Of a stretch of DNA of 31,058 nt, positions 7,025 through 14,199 are shown piece after piece (the first letter of the stretch is position 1; every line of letters starts with the position of its first letter). This stretch comes from Ruminococcus sp. UBA7158. GTDB taxonomy: Bacteria > Bacillota > Clostridia > Oscillospirales > Ruminococcaceae. A program made the position numbers and the translations under genes. The notes beneath the pieces were generated by a model. The model was not told where the DNA came from. It saw nothing but the letters and a program-made list of their open reading frames with translations, and did no database searches. The stretch covers positions 1 to 31,058 of the forward strand of contig DKWG01000035.1 of assembly GCA_002491605.1 (NCBI GenBank), read 5' to 3'.

Positions 7025-7471
7025 TTATTCCTCGTCGTCAGACTCTTCGTCCAAATCAAACTCCAAAAGCTCTCCGCAATTGGGGCAGTTGATTGAGCCC
7101 TCAAGCACCATGTCGTATGTTAACTCTATGGTATCGGAGCAGGACGGGCAAATAACCTCATAAACGTCGTCGTCATCGCAATCGCAGTCGCAGCAATCGT
7201 CACAGTCACAGCAATCGTCGCAATCGCAATCGCAGTCACACTCATCATCGTCGTCGCACAAGGCGGTTTCGATGTCGTGAAGATCTTCGTCTAAAACATT
7301 GCAAAAATCAACGATATCATCAACGTCGGCGTCGATAGTGTCAACGGTTGATGCCATTTCATTCAAAAGGTCGCCCATTGCAAGAAGAATCTTACCGGTA
7401 TCGGTTGAATCGTCAATCTTAAGACCGTCCATTAAACCCTTGAGGTAAGAAGCCTTTTCAGATAAAGTCAT
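7025..7471 (-). CDS. CD1247-type zinc-ribbon protein with Cys/Asp-rich tract
   Basis: Protein of 148 residues without known function. Residues 1-70 resemble the N-terminal domain found in Clostridioides CD1247-like proteins (ASYLKGLMDGLKID, then a helical acidic segment). Residues 72-102 are an unusual tract made only of Cys, Asp and one Glu, with 12 Cys in 31 residues. The C-terminus is a zinc ribbon (C108/C111 and C129/C132) ending in an acidic tail. No signal peptide or membrane segment is seen, so it is probably cytoplasmic. Start: ATG at 7471, with an AAAGGATGG site 9-12 nt upstream; an ATG at 7492 would include that site. It lies between efp and ribU. Binding of several metal ions is a reasonable guess from composition, not a demonstrated function. 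Confidence 0.85.
   Translation of the reverse strand: MTLSEKASYLKGLMDGLKIDDSTDTGKILLAMGDLLNEMASTVDTIDADVDDIVDFCNVLDEDLHDIETALCDDDDECDCDCDCDDCCDCDDCCDCDCDDDDVYEVICPSCSDTIELTYDMVLEGSINCPNCGELLEFDLDEESDDEE
7166..7258 (-). repeat. Cys/Asp codon tract inside the CD1247-type gene
   Basis: The 31 codons for C72-D102 contain repeated units such as CDDCCD. At DNA level the repeats are imperfect, because Asp alternates between GAC and GAT and Cys between TGC and TGT. That mixture argues for selection on the protein rather than a recent slippage expansion. Confidence 0.8.
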
Positions 7472-7541
7472 AAATACTGACCATCCTTTCATAAATCAGC
7501 GCAAAAGTAAAACTCAAGCGCAAATCGTTATCAATAATCGA

Positions 7542-7578
7542 AATATTTTCATTTCGCAAATTCGAAAATGAAAATATT
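7542..7578. repeat. long AT-rich inverted repeat between efp and the CD1247-type gene
   Basis: AATATTTTCATTTCG (7542-7556) and CGAAAATGAAAATATT (7563-7578) can pair over 15 positions with a single bulged base and a 6 nt loop. It is too AT-rich to be a usual terminator and has no T-run beyond it. Role unknown: protein-binding dyad or RNA element in the leader of the CD1247-type gene. Confidence 0.65.
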
Positions 7579-7616
7579 GAACAGGTCAAAGACCCGGCTT
7601 ATAAATGCGCAAACCT

Positions 7617-7643
7617 GACAAAAGACTTTATAGGTCTTTTGTC
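7617..7643. repeat. hairpin behind efp, possible weak terminator
   Basis: GACAAAAGAC (7617-7626) and GTCTTTTGTC (7634-7643) form a perfect 10 bp stem with a 7 nt loop, about 30 nt after the efp stop. No T-run follows the stem in the direction of efp transcription; the only T-rich part is in the 3' arm. It may slow or end efp transcripts, or be the first of two stacked structures with 7542-7578. Confidence 0.5.
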
Positions 7644-7672
7644 GTGATTTCAAGCACAAAGGGCTTAAAATC

Positions 7673-8230
7673 TTAGGCTCTTGACATATACTCGCCTGTA
7701 CGAGTGTCGATTCTGATTGTCTCGCCTTCGTTGATGAAGAGCGGAACCTTAATCTCAGCGCCTGTTTCAAGTGTTGCAGGCTTTGTAGTGTTGGTAGCTG
7801 TGTTTCCTGCAAAACCGGGATCGGTCTGAGTTACAACCAAGTCTACAAAGAACGGAGGCTCTACTCCGAATACCTTGCCCTTGTAGGAAAGAATTGTGCA
7901 AATCATGTTTTCCTTTACGAACTTGAAGTTGTCGCCCAAGTCAGCAGGGCTGACGGGAATCTGCTCATAGGTTTCAGAATCCATGAAGTAGTAAAGCTCG
8001 CCGTCTGTATAGGAATACTCCATATCCCTTCTCTCAATGAAGGCTGTCGGGAACTTAGCTGTAGGGTTGTAGGATTTTTCAACTACAGAGCCTGTAATAA
8101 CGTTTTTAGTCTTAGTTCTTACAAAAGCGGCTCCCTTACCGGGCTTAACGTGCTGGAACTCGATTACCTGCATAACGTTGCCGTCTTCTTCAAATGTTAC
8201 ACCGTTTCTGAAATCACCTGCTGAAATCAT
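7673..8230 (-). CDS. efp: translation elongation factor P
   Basis: Binds between the P and E sites of the ribosome and relieves stalling at runs of proline. 185 residues, the normal length with three beta-barrel domains: KOW-like domain I (1-65), then two OB-type domains. The tip of domain I carries HVKPGKGAA with Lys32, the position modified in many bacteria; the modifying enzyme cannot be seen here. The end TIRIDTRTGEYMSRA is typical. Start: ATG at 8230 with GGAGG 8 nt upstream. In-frame codons up to 8311 belong to the leader, and the residues they would encode do not resemble EF-P. Its own promoter lies about 100 nt upstream, and an Xaa-Pro peptidase gene precedes it, as yqhT precedes efp in Bacillus. 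Confidence 0.97.
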   Translation of the reverse strand: MISAGDFRNGVTFEEDGNVMQVIEFQHVKPGKGAAFVRTKTKNVITGSVVEKSYNPTAKFPTAFIERRDMEYSYTDGELYYFMDSETYEQIPVSPADLGDNFKFVKENMICTILSYKGKVFGVEPPFFVDLVVTQTDPGFAGNTATNTTKPATLETGAEIKVPLFINEGETIRIDTRTGEYMSRA

Positions 8231-8331
8231 AAATGTGTCCTCCGTTTCTTTAGACGCTGTTAAAAACAAAAGCGCCGAATAATTAACTTTGTCAGTTTTG
8301 CTGCAAAACAAATTGCAACTGTTTACAGTCT

Positions 8332-8360
8332 ATTTTAACCTATCTACGATAATAATGCAA
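8332..8360 (-). promoter_or_regulatory. likely sigma-A promoter of efp
   Basis: On the minus strand TTGCAT (8355-8360), 17 nt, TAAAAT (8332-8337), giving a leader of about 95 nt. The -10 box is good and the -35 box moderate. Confidence 0.6.
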
Positions 8361-8406
8361 TAGGTTATGAATAAATATTTTTACTTTGTGCAAACTGTCA
8401 CGAATA

Positions 8407-9474
8407 TTACAGTATAATAAGCGACTTTTCGGCGAGTGTCATGTTATAGCAGCCGGTATCCTTTACTACAACGAAGTCCTCGATTCTGACGCCGAACTCA
8501 TCAGGAAGATAAATGCCCGGCTCAACGGTCACTATCATATTTTCCTTGAGAATGTGCTTGCTGAGATATGAAGCGTTCGGTGCCTCGTGAATCTCCATTC
8601 CGACGCCGTGTCCGAGTGAGTGACCGAATTCCTTGCCGTAGCCGGCATCAGCTATTATGTCTCTTGCTACCTTGTCAAGCTCAGCTCCTGATACGCCGGA
8701 TTTGACCTTATCAATTGCTGCAAGCTGAGAGTTCAAAACAATATTATATATTTGCTCCATCTTTTCAGTGGGATTTCCGACGCAGACTGTTCTTGTCATG
8801 TCGCTGTGATATCCGTCGTACATTGCTCCGTAGTCCATCAAAACGAAGTTTCCGTTTTCAACCACTGTATCACCCGGTACGCCGTGAGGACGGGATGTGT
8901 TGGCGCCTGTCAGCGCAATGGTGTCAAACGAAAGAGCCTCTGCACCGTGCTGAAGCATAAAGTAATCGAGATGCAAGCCGATTTCACGCTCGGTTACACC
9001 CGGCTTAATAAAGTTTAAAATGTCTTCGAATGCAGCTTCTGCAATTCTCTGCGCCTTGATAATCTTTTCAATCTCGGATTCGTCCTTGACGATTCTAAGC
9101 TCTGTTACAGCGTCACTGAGAGCGGATGATGAGACAATCTCAGCCCCATTAATCCTTTCCTTGTACATATTGAGCTCAGCAACGGTCAGTGTTGCGCTTT
9201 CTATCGCAAGTGTCTTTGCTCCGTGCTTCTCGATAAGCTCGTTGATTTGGTCAAAGAGCTTTTCCTGCATGATAACCTCGGCGTCCTTAACGGTGTTTCT
9301 TGCAACCTCTATGTAACGGAAGTCGATTATCAGATATGCTTTGTCTTTAAACACCAATATCACGCCGGCAGACGACTTCATGCCTGTAAAGTATCTTCTG
9401 TTGACGTCTGCGGTTATAAGTGCGCAGTCAATGCCGTCGGGCATTGCATTAAACAGTCTTTCAAATTTGCTCAT
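8407..9474 (-). CDS. Xaa-Pro aminopeptidase/dipeptidase (M24 family, YqhT-like)
   Basis: Cytoplasmic dinuclear-metal peptidase that cleaves N-terminal residues before proline. 355 residues: an N-terminal creatinase-like domain (1-125) and a C-terminal pita-bread domain. All five metal ligands of the M24 family are visible: D214 (LMDYGA), D225 (HSDMTRT), H289 (GHSLGHG), E318 (TVEPGIY) and E332 (VRIED). The ribosome binding site AGGGGG lies 7-8 nt before the ATG. It follows the endonuclease IV-like gene after 18 nt and lies before efp, the same neighbour as Bacillus yqhT. Sequence alone does not tell an aminopeptidase (PepP) from a dipeptidase (PepQ); the length fits the short YqhT group. Confidence 0.93.
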   Translation of the reverse strand: MSKFERLFNAMPDGIDCALITADVNRRYFTGMKSSAGVILVFKDKAYLIIDFRYIEVARNTVKDAEVIMQEKLFDQINELIEKHGAKTLAIESATLTVAELNMYKERINGAEIVSSSALSDAVTELRIVKDESEIEKIIKAQRIAEAAFEDILNFIKPGVTEREIGLHLDYFMLQHGAEALSFDTIALTGANTSRPHGVPGDTVVENGNFVLMDYGAMYDGYHSDMTRTVCVGNPTEKMEQIYNIVLNSQLAAIDKVKSGVSGAELDKVARDIIADAGYGKEFGHSLGHGVGMEIHEAPNASYLSKHILKENMIVTVEPGIYLPDEFGVRIEDFVVVKDTGCYNMTLAEKSLIIL

Positions 9475-9492
9475 TTTAAAACCCCCTGATGA

Positions 9493-10347
9493 TTATAGAT
9501 ATGAATAATATGAATTTCTCATAGCCAAAGCGTCAAAGCTTTGTGTTCCTGCGCTTTCGCAGATAAATGTCGGAGTAAGTCCTTTTTTCGCAACAAGCTC
9601 CATGAGCGGTTCGAAGTCAGGTCCGAACACAGTGTCTTCAAAGGTCAAATGCTTAAGCTCTCCGCCCTTGGGTGTGTATTCAATCTTTGAAAAATGCGCA
9701 TGAAAAGACTTCAGCCTTTCACTTCCCAAGGTGTTTTCGACCTTTAAAAGAATGTCCTCAAAAGCCTCCCTTGAGTTCACGCCGCCGAGAGTTCTTGCGT
9801 TGAGATGCCCGAAATCTATGCAGGGAATGAAGCTTTCGTCAACTAAGCAAAGCTGCAAAACCTCATCTAAGTTGCCGAGCTGATTAATCTTCCCCATTGT
9901 CTCAGGACAAAAGCGTATATCCTGATATCCTTGCGACACAGCTGCTTCCCTTGCTCTTTTTATAGTATCCTTTGCAAGACTCAAGGCTTCTTCCCTTGAA
10001 ATCTTGGCACACGAGCCTGAATGAATTACAATTCTCTTTGCGCCGATTTTCACGGCGGCAGCGCAGGACTGCAAAATATAATCAATGCTTTTATCTCTTT
10101 TTTCTTCTTCAACACTTGAAAGCGATATAAAATAAGGAGAATGAAGAGATAAGATAATTCCGTTTTCTTCGGCGCACTTTTTTAGTGCCGCTCCCGAAGC
10201 GTCTGTTACCCTTACGCCCTGACCGCATTGGTACTCGAAAGCGTCCAGTCCGAGCTCTTTAAGGTATTTAGGCATATCTGAGCTTGAACGGTACTTCTTC
10301 AAAAAATCCTCCGAGCTTCCGGCAGGACCGAACAAAGCGTTCACCAT
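9493..10347 (-). CDS. endonuclease IV-like TIM-barrel protein
   Basis: 284-residue TIM barrel of the AP endonuclease 2 / sugar isomerase superfamily, closest in motif pattern to Nfo, which cuts DNA 5' of abasic sites with three zinc ions. Ligand-like residues occur close to the Nfo positions: H69 (LHSPY), H109 (IHSGS), E149 (CPETMGK), D178 and H181 (IDFGHLNA), H216 or H218 (FHAHFSK), H233 and E264 (FICES). The Asp of the D-x-H pair for the third zinc is replaced: L231 stands two residues before H233. So activity as a true AP endonuclease is likely but not certain; a related phosphodiesterase or isomerase function is possible. GGGGAG lies about 4 nt before the ATG. It sits 16 nt behind yqeG and 18 nt before the M24 peptidase, in one probable operon. 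Confidence 0.85.
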   Translation of the reverse strand: MVNALFGPAGSSEDFLKKYRSSSDMPKYLKELGLDAFEYQCGQGVRVTDASGAALKKCAEENGIILSLHSPYFISLSSVEEEKRDKSIDYILQSCAAAVKIGAKRIVIHSGSCAKISREEALSLAKDTIKRAREAAVSQGYQDIRFCPETMGKINQLGNLDEVLQLCLVDESFIPCIDFGHLNARTLGGVNSREAFEDILLKVENTLGSERLKSFHAHFSKIEYTPKGGELKHLTFEDTVFGPDFEPLMELVAKKGLTPTFICESAGTQSFDALAMRNSYYSYL

Positions 10348-10363
10348 AAACTCCCCCCCGTTC

Positions 10364-10858
10364 CTATTTTTGTATACGTTTTCTGCTTGGAATCAGCGGC
10401 TTTTCAAGGGTTCTCTTCACTCTAAACCAAAAGCCCGTTTCATAAACTATCGGATAAGTGAAAATAGACCTTATTCCTGTAAGATTACAGCCCAAAACAT
10501 CGGTAAAAATCTGGTCGCCGACAGACGCTGTTTCCGACTTTTTAAAGCCGAGCTTTGCAACAGCCTGCTTATAGCCTTTGGTGAGCGGCTTGCCGCCGTC
10601 ACAAACAAAGTCGAGCTTCAATGCGTCCGCAAACGGCTTGACACGCTCATAGTGATTATTTGAAAGAATAATCATCGGGAACTCATTGCGCTGCATTTCA
10701 CTCAGCCACTCACCTATCTCCTTTTTCGGGATAGGGTTGTTATGGGTTGTGAGCGTGTTGTCGAGATCCAGGATGAGGGCACGGATATTTTCTTTTTTTA
10801 AAAAGTCCGTTGAAATATCCGCTATGGAATTAAAAACATATTTCGGTCTGAAAAGCAT
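10364..10858 (-). CDS. yqeG: YqeG family HAD phosphatase (IIIA type)
   Basis: 164-residue HAD superfamily hydrolase of the small IIIA subgroup. Motif I is DLDNTL with nucleophile D31 and D33, motif II is ILSNN, and the acidic motif GDQIFTD follows a conserved GKP segment. In many Firmicutes YqeG is encoded near ribosome-assembly genes (yqeH, yqeI/yhbY, nadD, yqeK, rsfS). Most of that set is present here, but yqeG is separated from it by rpsU and leuS, and yqeH is absent from the window. The natural substrate is unknown. The ATG has AAGGAG 7 nt upstream. It stands behind the rpsU terminator, so it needs its own promoter or read-through; no clear promoter was found in the 46 nt available. Confidence 0.92.
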   Translation of the reverse strand: MLFRPKYVFNSIADISTDFLKKENIRALILDLDNTLTTHNNPIPKKEIGEWLSEMQRNEFPMIILSNNHYERVKPFADALKLDFVCDGGKPLTKGYKQAVAKLGFKKSETASVGDQIFTDVLGCNLTGIRSIFTYPIVYETGFWFRVKRTLEKPLIPSRKRIQK

Positions 10859-10904
10859 TGCCGTCTCCTTGCGTAGGATTGTTTACAATATGATAGTGTC
10901 TCTG

Positions 10905-10943
10905 CAAAAAAACAAAAGCGAACAGCCAATACTGCCCGCTTTT
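10905..10943 (-). terminator. intrinsic terminator of rpsU
   Basis: On the minus strand AAAAGCGGGCAG pairs with CTGTTCGCTTTT over 12 positions (two G-T pairs) around a 6 nt loop, followed by G and seven T. It lies 20 nt after the rpsU stop. Confidence 0.93.
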
Positions 10944-10963
10944 CTTTTATTCTGCACTATAAA

Positions 10964-11137
10964 TTAGTACTTGCGCTTACGAGCAGCTTCAGACTTCTTT
11001 TTACGCTTTACCGAAGGCTTTTCGTAATGCTCTCTTTTGCGTACTTCAGCAATAACGCCGTCTCTTGCGCATGATCTCTTAAAGCGCTTAAGAGCGGTAT
11101 CTAAAGATTCATTTTTGCCAACACGAACTTCTGCCAT
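10964..11137 (-). CDS. rpsU: 30S ribosomal protein S21
   Basis: Small basic protein of 57 residues of the 30S subunit, which helps base pairing between mRNA and the 3' end of 16S rRNA. The sequence starts MAEVRVGKNESLDTALKRFK, continues with the characteristic CARDGVIAEVRKREHYEKPS, and ends in a Lys/Arg-rich tail. The ATG at 11137 has GGGAGGGA 7 nt upstream. It is an isolated transcription unit with a fully consensus promoter (11205-11233) and a strong terminator (10905-10943), as expected for a highly expressed ribosomal gene. Confidence 0.98.
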   Translation of the reverse strand: MAEVRVGKNESLDTALKRFKRSCARDGVIAEVRKREHYEKPSVKRKKKSEAARKRKY

Positions 11138-11204
11138 TTACTGTTCCCTCCCTTTGCCACATGAGCAGAGGATTTTACATCATCACATAATGTAACTAAA
11201 TAGC

Positions 11205-11233
11205 ATTATAAACCAAATGCACAAAAATGTCAA
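11205..11233 (-). promoter_or_regulatory. consensus sigma-A promoter of rpsU
   Basis: On the minus strand TTGACA (11228-11233), exactly 17 nt, TATAAT (11205-11210). The leader to the rpsU ATG is about 60 nt. Between it and the end of leuS (11234-11305) I see only AT-rich sequence with a weak A-run/T-run dyad, not a convincing leuS terminator. Confidence 0.95.
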
Positions 11234-11305
11234 TAGCAAAATCGAAAAAATCGTATTTTTTAATATTATTAATAACTGCATAAGGTTAATGTAACACTGT
11301 ATCGA

Positions 11306-13723
11306 TTACTTTGCGACAATGTTTACAAGCTTTCCCTTGACGTAAATTTCCTTAATAATTGTTTTGCCCTCAAGCTCAGCGGCAACCTTATCGTTGCTCT
11401 TAGCTAAAGCAAGAACCTCACTCTCAGATGCACCGACGTCAACGGTAAATCTGCACTTAATCTTTCCGCACACCTGAACTGCTATTTCAACAACGTCGTC
11501 CTTTGTAGCCTCTTCATCATATTCAGGCCATTTTTCAAAGGCGATAGTATCGTTATGACCCATAATCTGCCACAATTCCTCACCGATATGAGGGCATATG
11601 CAGGAGAGCATTTTTATAAGTCCCTCGGCGTATTCGGCAGGACAGCTCTTTTCCTTATAAACTGCGTTGACGAAAATCATCATCTGGCTTATTGCCGTGT
11701 TGAAACCGAGCTGTTCAAAATCGCTTGTGACCTTTTTAACCGTCTGATTATATATCTTCTTCAACGATTGCTTAGCGTTGTCGTTTATATTGGACGGTTC
11801 AGCGAAGAAGTTCCATACTCTTTGCAGGAATCTTCTTGCACCCTCCAAGCCATCGTTGCTCCAAGGCTTTGAAACCTCCAAAGGACCCATGAACATTTCA
11901 TAAAGTCTGAGTGAATCAGCACCGTAGTTCTTAACAACGTCGCTTGGATTTACGACAAATTCAGGGTAACGCTTGCCCATCTTTATGCCGTTTGAGCCTA
12001 ATATCATTCCCTGATGAACCAGCTTTTTAAACGGCTCTTCAACGGGTGAAATTCCCTTTGAGTAAAGATATCTGTTCCAGATTCTTGAATACATAAGGTG
12101 TCCGACAGCGTGCTCGGGACCGCCTATGTACAGGTCGACAGGCAGCCAGTGCTTTAAAAGCTCAGGGTCGGCTAAGCACTTGTCGTTCTTGGGATCGATA
12201 TATCGCATATAGTACCAGCTTGAGCCTGCGCTTCCGGGCATTGTGGATGTTTCACGAAGTCCCTTTATGCCGTTATGGTCGTAGTGCTTCCACTCCTCGG
12301 CGTTTTCAAGCGGTGCTTTGCCGTTTTTGCCCTTGTAGTCGTCAAGCTCGGGCAGGATAAGCGGAAGCTCTTCGTCGGCTAAAACGTGAATGCTGCCGTC
12401 CTCAAGGTAAACAACAGGAACAGGCTCGCCCCAGTATCTCTGACGAGCAAATATCCACTCACGGAAGTGATAGTTGACTGTTCTTCTTGCAACGCCTGTC
12501 TTTTCAAGCTTAGCTGTTATCGCTTCCTTAGCTTCTTCTACCGTTAAGCCTGTAAACTCCTCGGAGTTCATGAGCTTAGCGCCCTTGCCGAGGTAATCTC
12601 CCTTTTCAAATGCGTGCTCGCTGACGTCTGCTCCGTCAATAACCTGAATCATGGGGATATTGTGCGCAATTGCATACTCAAAGTCACGCTGGTCATGCGA
12701 AGGAACAGCCATGACTGCGCCTGTGCCGTAGCTCGCCAGAACGAAGTCACCGATAAACAGCGGAACCTCCCTGCCGTTTACGGGGTTTATGCAATAAAGA
12801 CCCTTGAGCTGACAGCCCGACTTAGTTTTATTTAGCTCGGTTCTGTCCATGTCGTTTTTCTTTAATGTCTCGGCAATGTATGCTTCAACCTCTTCTTTAT
12901 TCTCAACTCTCGGCATGAGAGACTTGACAATCTCACCGTCGGGAGCTAAAACCATAAAGGTTATGCCGTATATAGTTTCAATACAGGTAGTATAAATTGA
13001 AAACTTTCCGCCGCCTACTATATCAAAATCGACCTCGACGCCGGTAGACTTGCCTATCCAGTTTCTTTGCATATCCTTTGTGGACTCAGGCCAGTCTATT
13101 TTTTCAAGTCCCTCAAGAAGCTGTTCTGCGAATGCAGGCTGGTCGATAACCCATTGCTTCATGTTCTTGCGGATGACGGGATATCCGCCTCTTTCCGACT
13201 TGCCGTCTATTACTTCATCGTTTGAAAGAACTGTTCCCAGCTCCTCACACCAGTTGACCGGCATATCGACGAGCTTTGCATATCCGTCAAGATAAAGGTT
13301 TTTAAATATCCACTGTGTCCACTTATAAAATGAAGGATCGCTTGTGGCAATCTGCTTGCTCCAGTCATAGTCAAGACCCAATTCCTTAAGCTGCTTGCCG
13401 AAGGTTTTTATGTTCTGCTCGGTAAAGCCGTTGGGATGATTGCCGGTAGATACTGCATACTGCTCTGCGGGAAGACCGAATGAATCGTATCCCATCGGGT
13501 GCAAAACATTATAGCCCTGCATTCTCTTCATTCTGGACATGATATCAGTTGCGGTATAGCCCTCAGGATGACCGGCATGAAGTCCTACGCCGGACGGATA
13601 CGGGAACATATCCAAAACGTAATACTTAGGCTTTGAGAAGTCCCAAACATCTGTTTTGAAGGTTTGATTATCCTCCCAATACTTCTGCCACTTTTTTTCA
13701 ACTTCCGAGTGATTATATTTCAT
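11306..13723 (-). CDS. leuS: leucyl-tRNA synthetase
   Basis: Class I synthetase that charges tRNA-Leu. 805 residues, normal length. The HIGH-type motif is HAGH at 49-52 (in YPSGVGLHAGHPEGYTATD), the CP1 editing domain lies in the middle, and the domain that follows contains WYYMRYIDP and GGPEHAVGHLMYSRIW. Two motifs are unusual. The KMSKS loop reads KMGKR (near 580, followed by YPEFVVNPSD), and the Thr-rich editing segment reads TTCIETIYG instead of the usual TTRPDTLFG. The editing Asp motif AVPSHDQRDFE is intact. The start ATG at 13723 is chosen because homology begins at MKYNHSEVEKKWQKYW, with AAAGGA 11 nt upstream. It is the last gene of the long run and follows rsfS after 111 nt. That gap contains a GCAGCG/CGCTGC hairpin (13773-13798) but no T-box. 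Confidence 0.97.
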   Translation of the reverse strand: MKYNHSEVEKKWQKYWEDNQTFKTDVWDFSKPKYYVLDMFPYPSGVGLHAGHPEGYTATDIMSRMKRMQGYNVLHPMGYDSFGLPAEQYAVSTGNHPNGFTEQNIKTFGKQLKELGLDYDWSKQIATSDPSFYKWTQWIFKNLYLDGYAKLVDMPVNWCEELGTVLSNDEVIDGKSERGGYPVIRKNMKQWVIDQPAFAEQLLEGLEKIDWPESTKDMQRNWIGKSTGVEVDFDIVGGGKFSIYTTCIETIYGITFMVLAPDGEIVKSLMPRVENKEEVEAYIAETLKKNDMDRTELNKTKSGCQLKGLYCINPVNGREVPLFIGDFVLASYGTGAVMAVPSHDQRDFEYAIAHNIPMIQVIDGADVSEHAFEKGDYLGKGAKLMNSEEFTGLTVEEAKEAITAKLEKTGVARRTVNYHFREWIFARQRYWGEPVPVVYLEDGSIHVLADEELPLILPELDDYKGKNGKAPLENAEEWKHYDHNGIKGLRETSTMPGSAGSSWYYMRYIDPKNDKCLADPELLKHWLPVDLYIGGPEHAVGHLMYSRIWNRYLYSKGISPVEEPFKKLVHQGMILGSNGIKMGKRYPEFVVNPSDVVKNYGADSLRLYEMFMGPLEVSKPWSNDGLEGARRFLQRVWNFFAEPSNINDNAKQSLKKIYNQTVKKVTSDFEQLGFNTAISQMMIFVNAVYKEKSCPAEYAEGLIKMLSCICPHIGEELWQIMGHNDTIAFEKWPEYDEEATKDDVVEIAVQVCGKIKCRFTVDVGASESEVLALAKSNDKVAAELEGKTIIKEIYVKGKLVNIVAK

Positions 13724-13834
13724 GTTATGACAATTCCTTTCACCGCAGAATTGAGCTGTGAGGCTCCGAACAGCAGCGAAAAATAACAATCACGCTGCGC
13801 AAAATTATGCGGATAAAATTATTTTTTCAGTTTA

Positions 13835-14185
13835 TCACAGAAGTGAAGCTATGTCAACCTCTTCGCCGTCACTCCATAGCTTTTCGAGCGAATATTGTGT
13901 TCTTGTGTCCTTGTAAAAAACGTGTACGATTATATCGCCGTAGTCCATAGCTATCCAGCTTGCGCCGTCTACACCCTCTGTGTGATCGGGATTAATTCCC
14001 TTTTCGCCAAGCTTGAAGTCAACCTCGTCGACAAGTCCCCTTGTATGAGTGGTGGACGTACCATTTGCTATGACAAAATAGTCCGCAATTATTGTGAGAT
14101 CGCCGATTTTGATAACCTTGATGTCTTCAGCCTTCTTTGAGTCCAAAGCCTTGACTATCTCTCTGAGCTTTTCCTGTTGTGTCAT
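13835..14185 (-). CDS. rsfS: ribosomal silencing factor RsfS
   Basis: Binds ribosomal protein L14 and prevents joining of the 30S and 50S subunits, lowering translation in starved cells. 116 residues, the usual size. Conserved features: KAEDIKVIKI, IADYFVIANGTS, then GVDGASWIAMDYGDIIVHVF and TRTQYSLEKLW at the end. Start: ATG at 14185 with GAAGGA 6 nt upstream; an in-frame start at 14203 would take in that site and overlap the LCP gene. It follows the LCP gene by 14 nt and belongs to the yhbY-nadD/yqeK-LCP-rsfS cluster that is common in Clostridia. Confidence 0.97.
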   Translation of the reverse strand: MTQQEKLREIVKALDSKKAEDIKVIKIGDLTIIADYFVIANGTSTTHTRGLVDEVDFKLGEKGINPDHTEGVDGASWIAMDYGDIIVHVFYKDTRTQYSLEKLWSDGEEVDIASLL

Positions 14186-14199
14186 TAATATTCCTTCTT

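Noticed and set aside
7166..7258. Short-repeat DNA resembling a CRISPR or satellite array
   Set aside because: It is the in-frame coding sequence of the Cys/Asp tract; there are no spacers and the repeats are imperfect.
8231..8311. 27 extra residues at the start of EF-P
   Set aside because: The residues do not resemble EF-P, and the GGAGG site points to the ATG at 8230.
11234..11305. Terminator behind leuS
   Set aside because: Only a 7 bp A/T-only dyad is present; too weak to call.
13724..13834. T-box riboswitch before leuS
   Set aside because: leuS is often under T-box control in Firmicutes, but the conserved AGGGTGGNACCGCG element is absent and the gap is only 111 nt. A 6 bp GCAGCG/CGCTGC hairpin there has its T-run in the loop, so it is not a terminator either.
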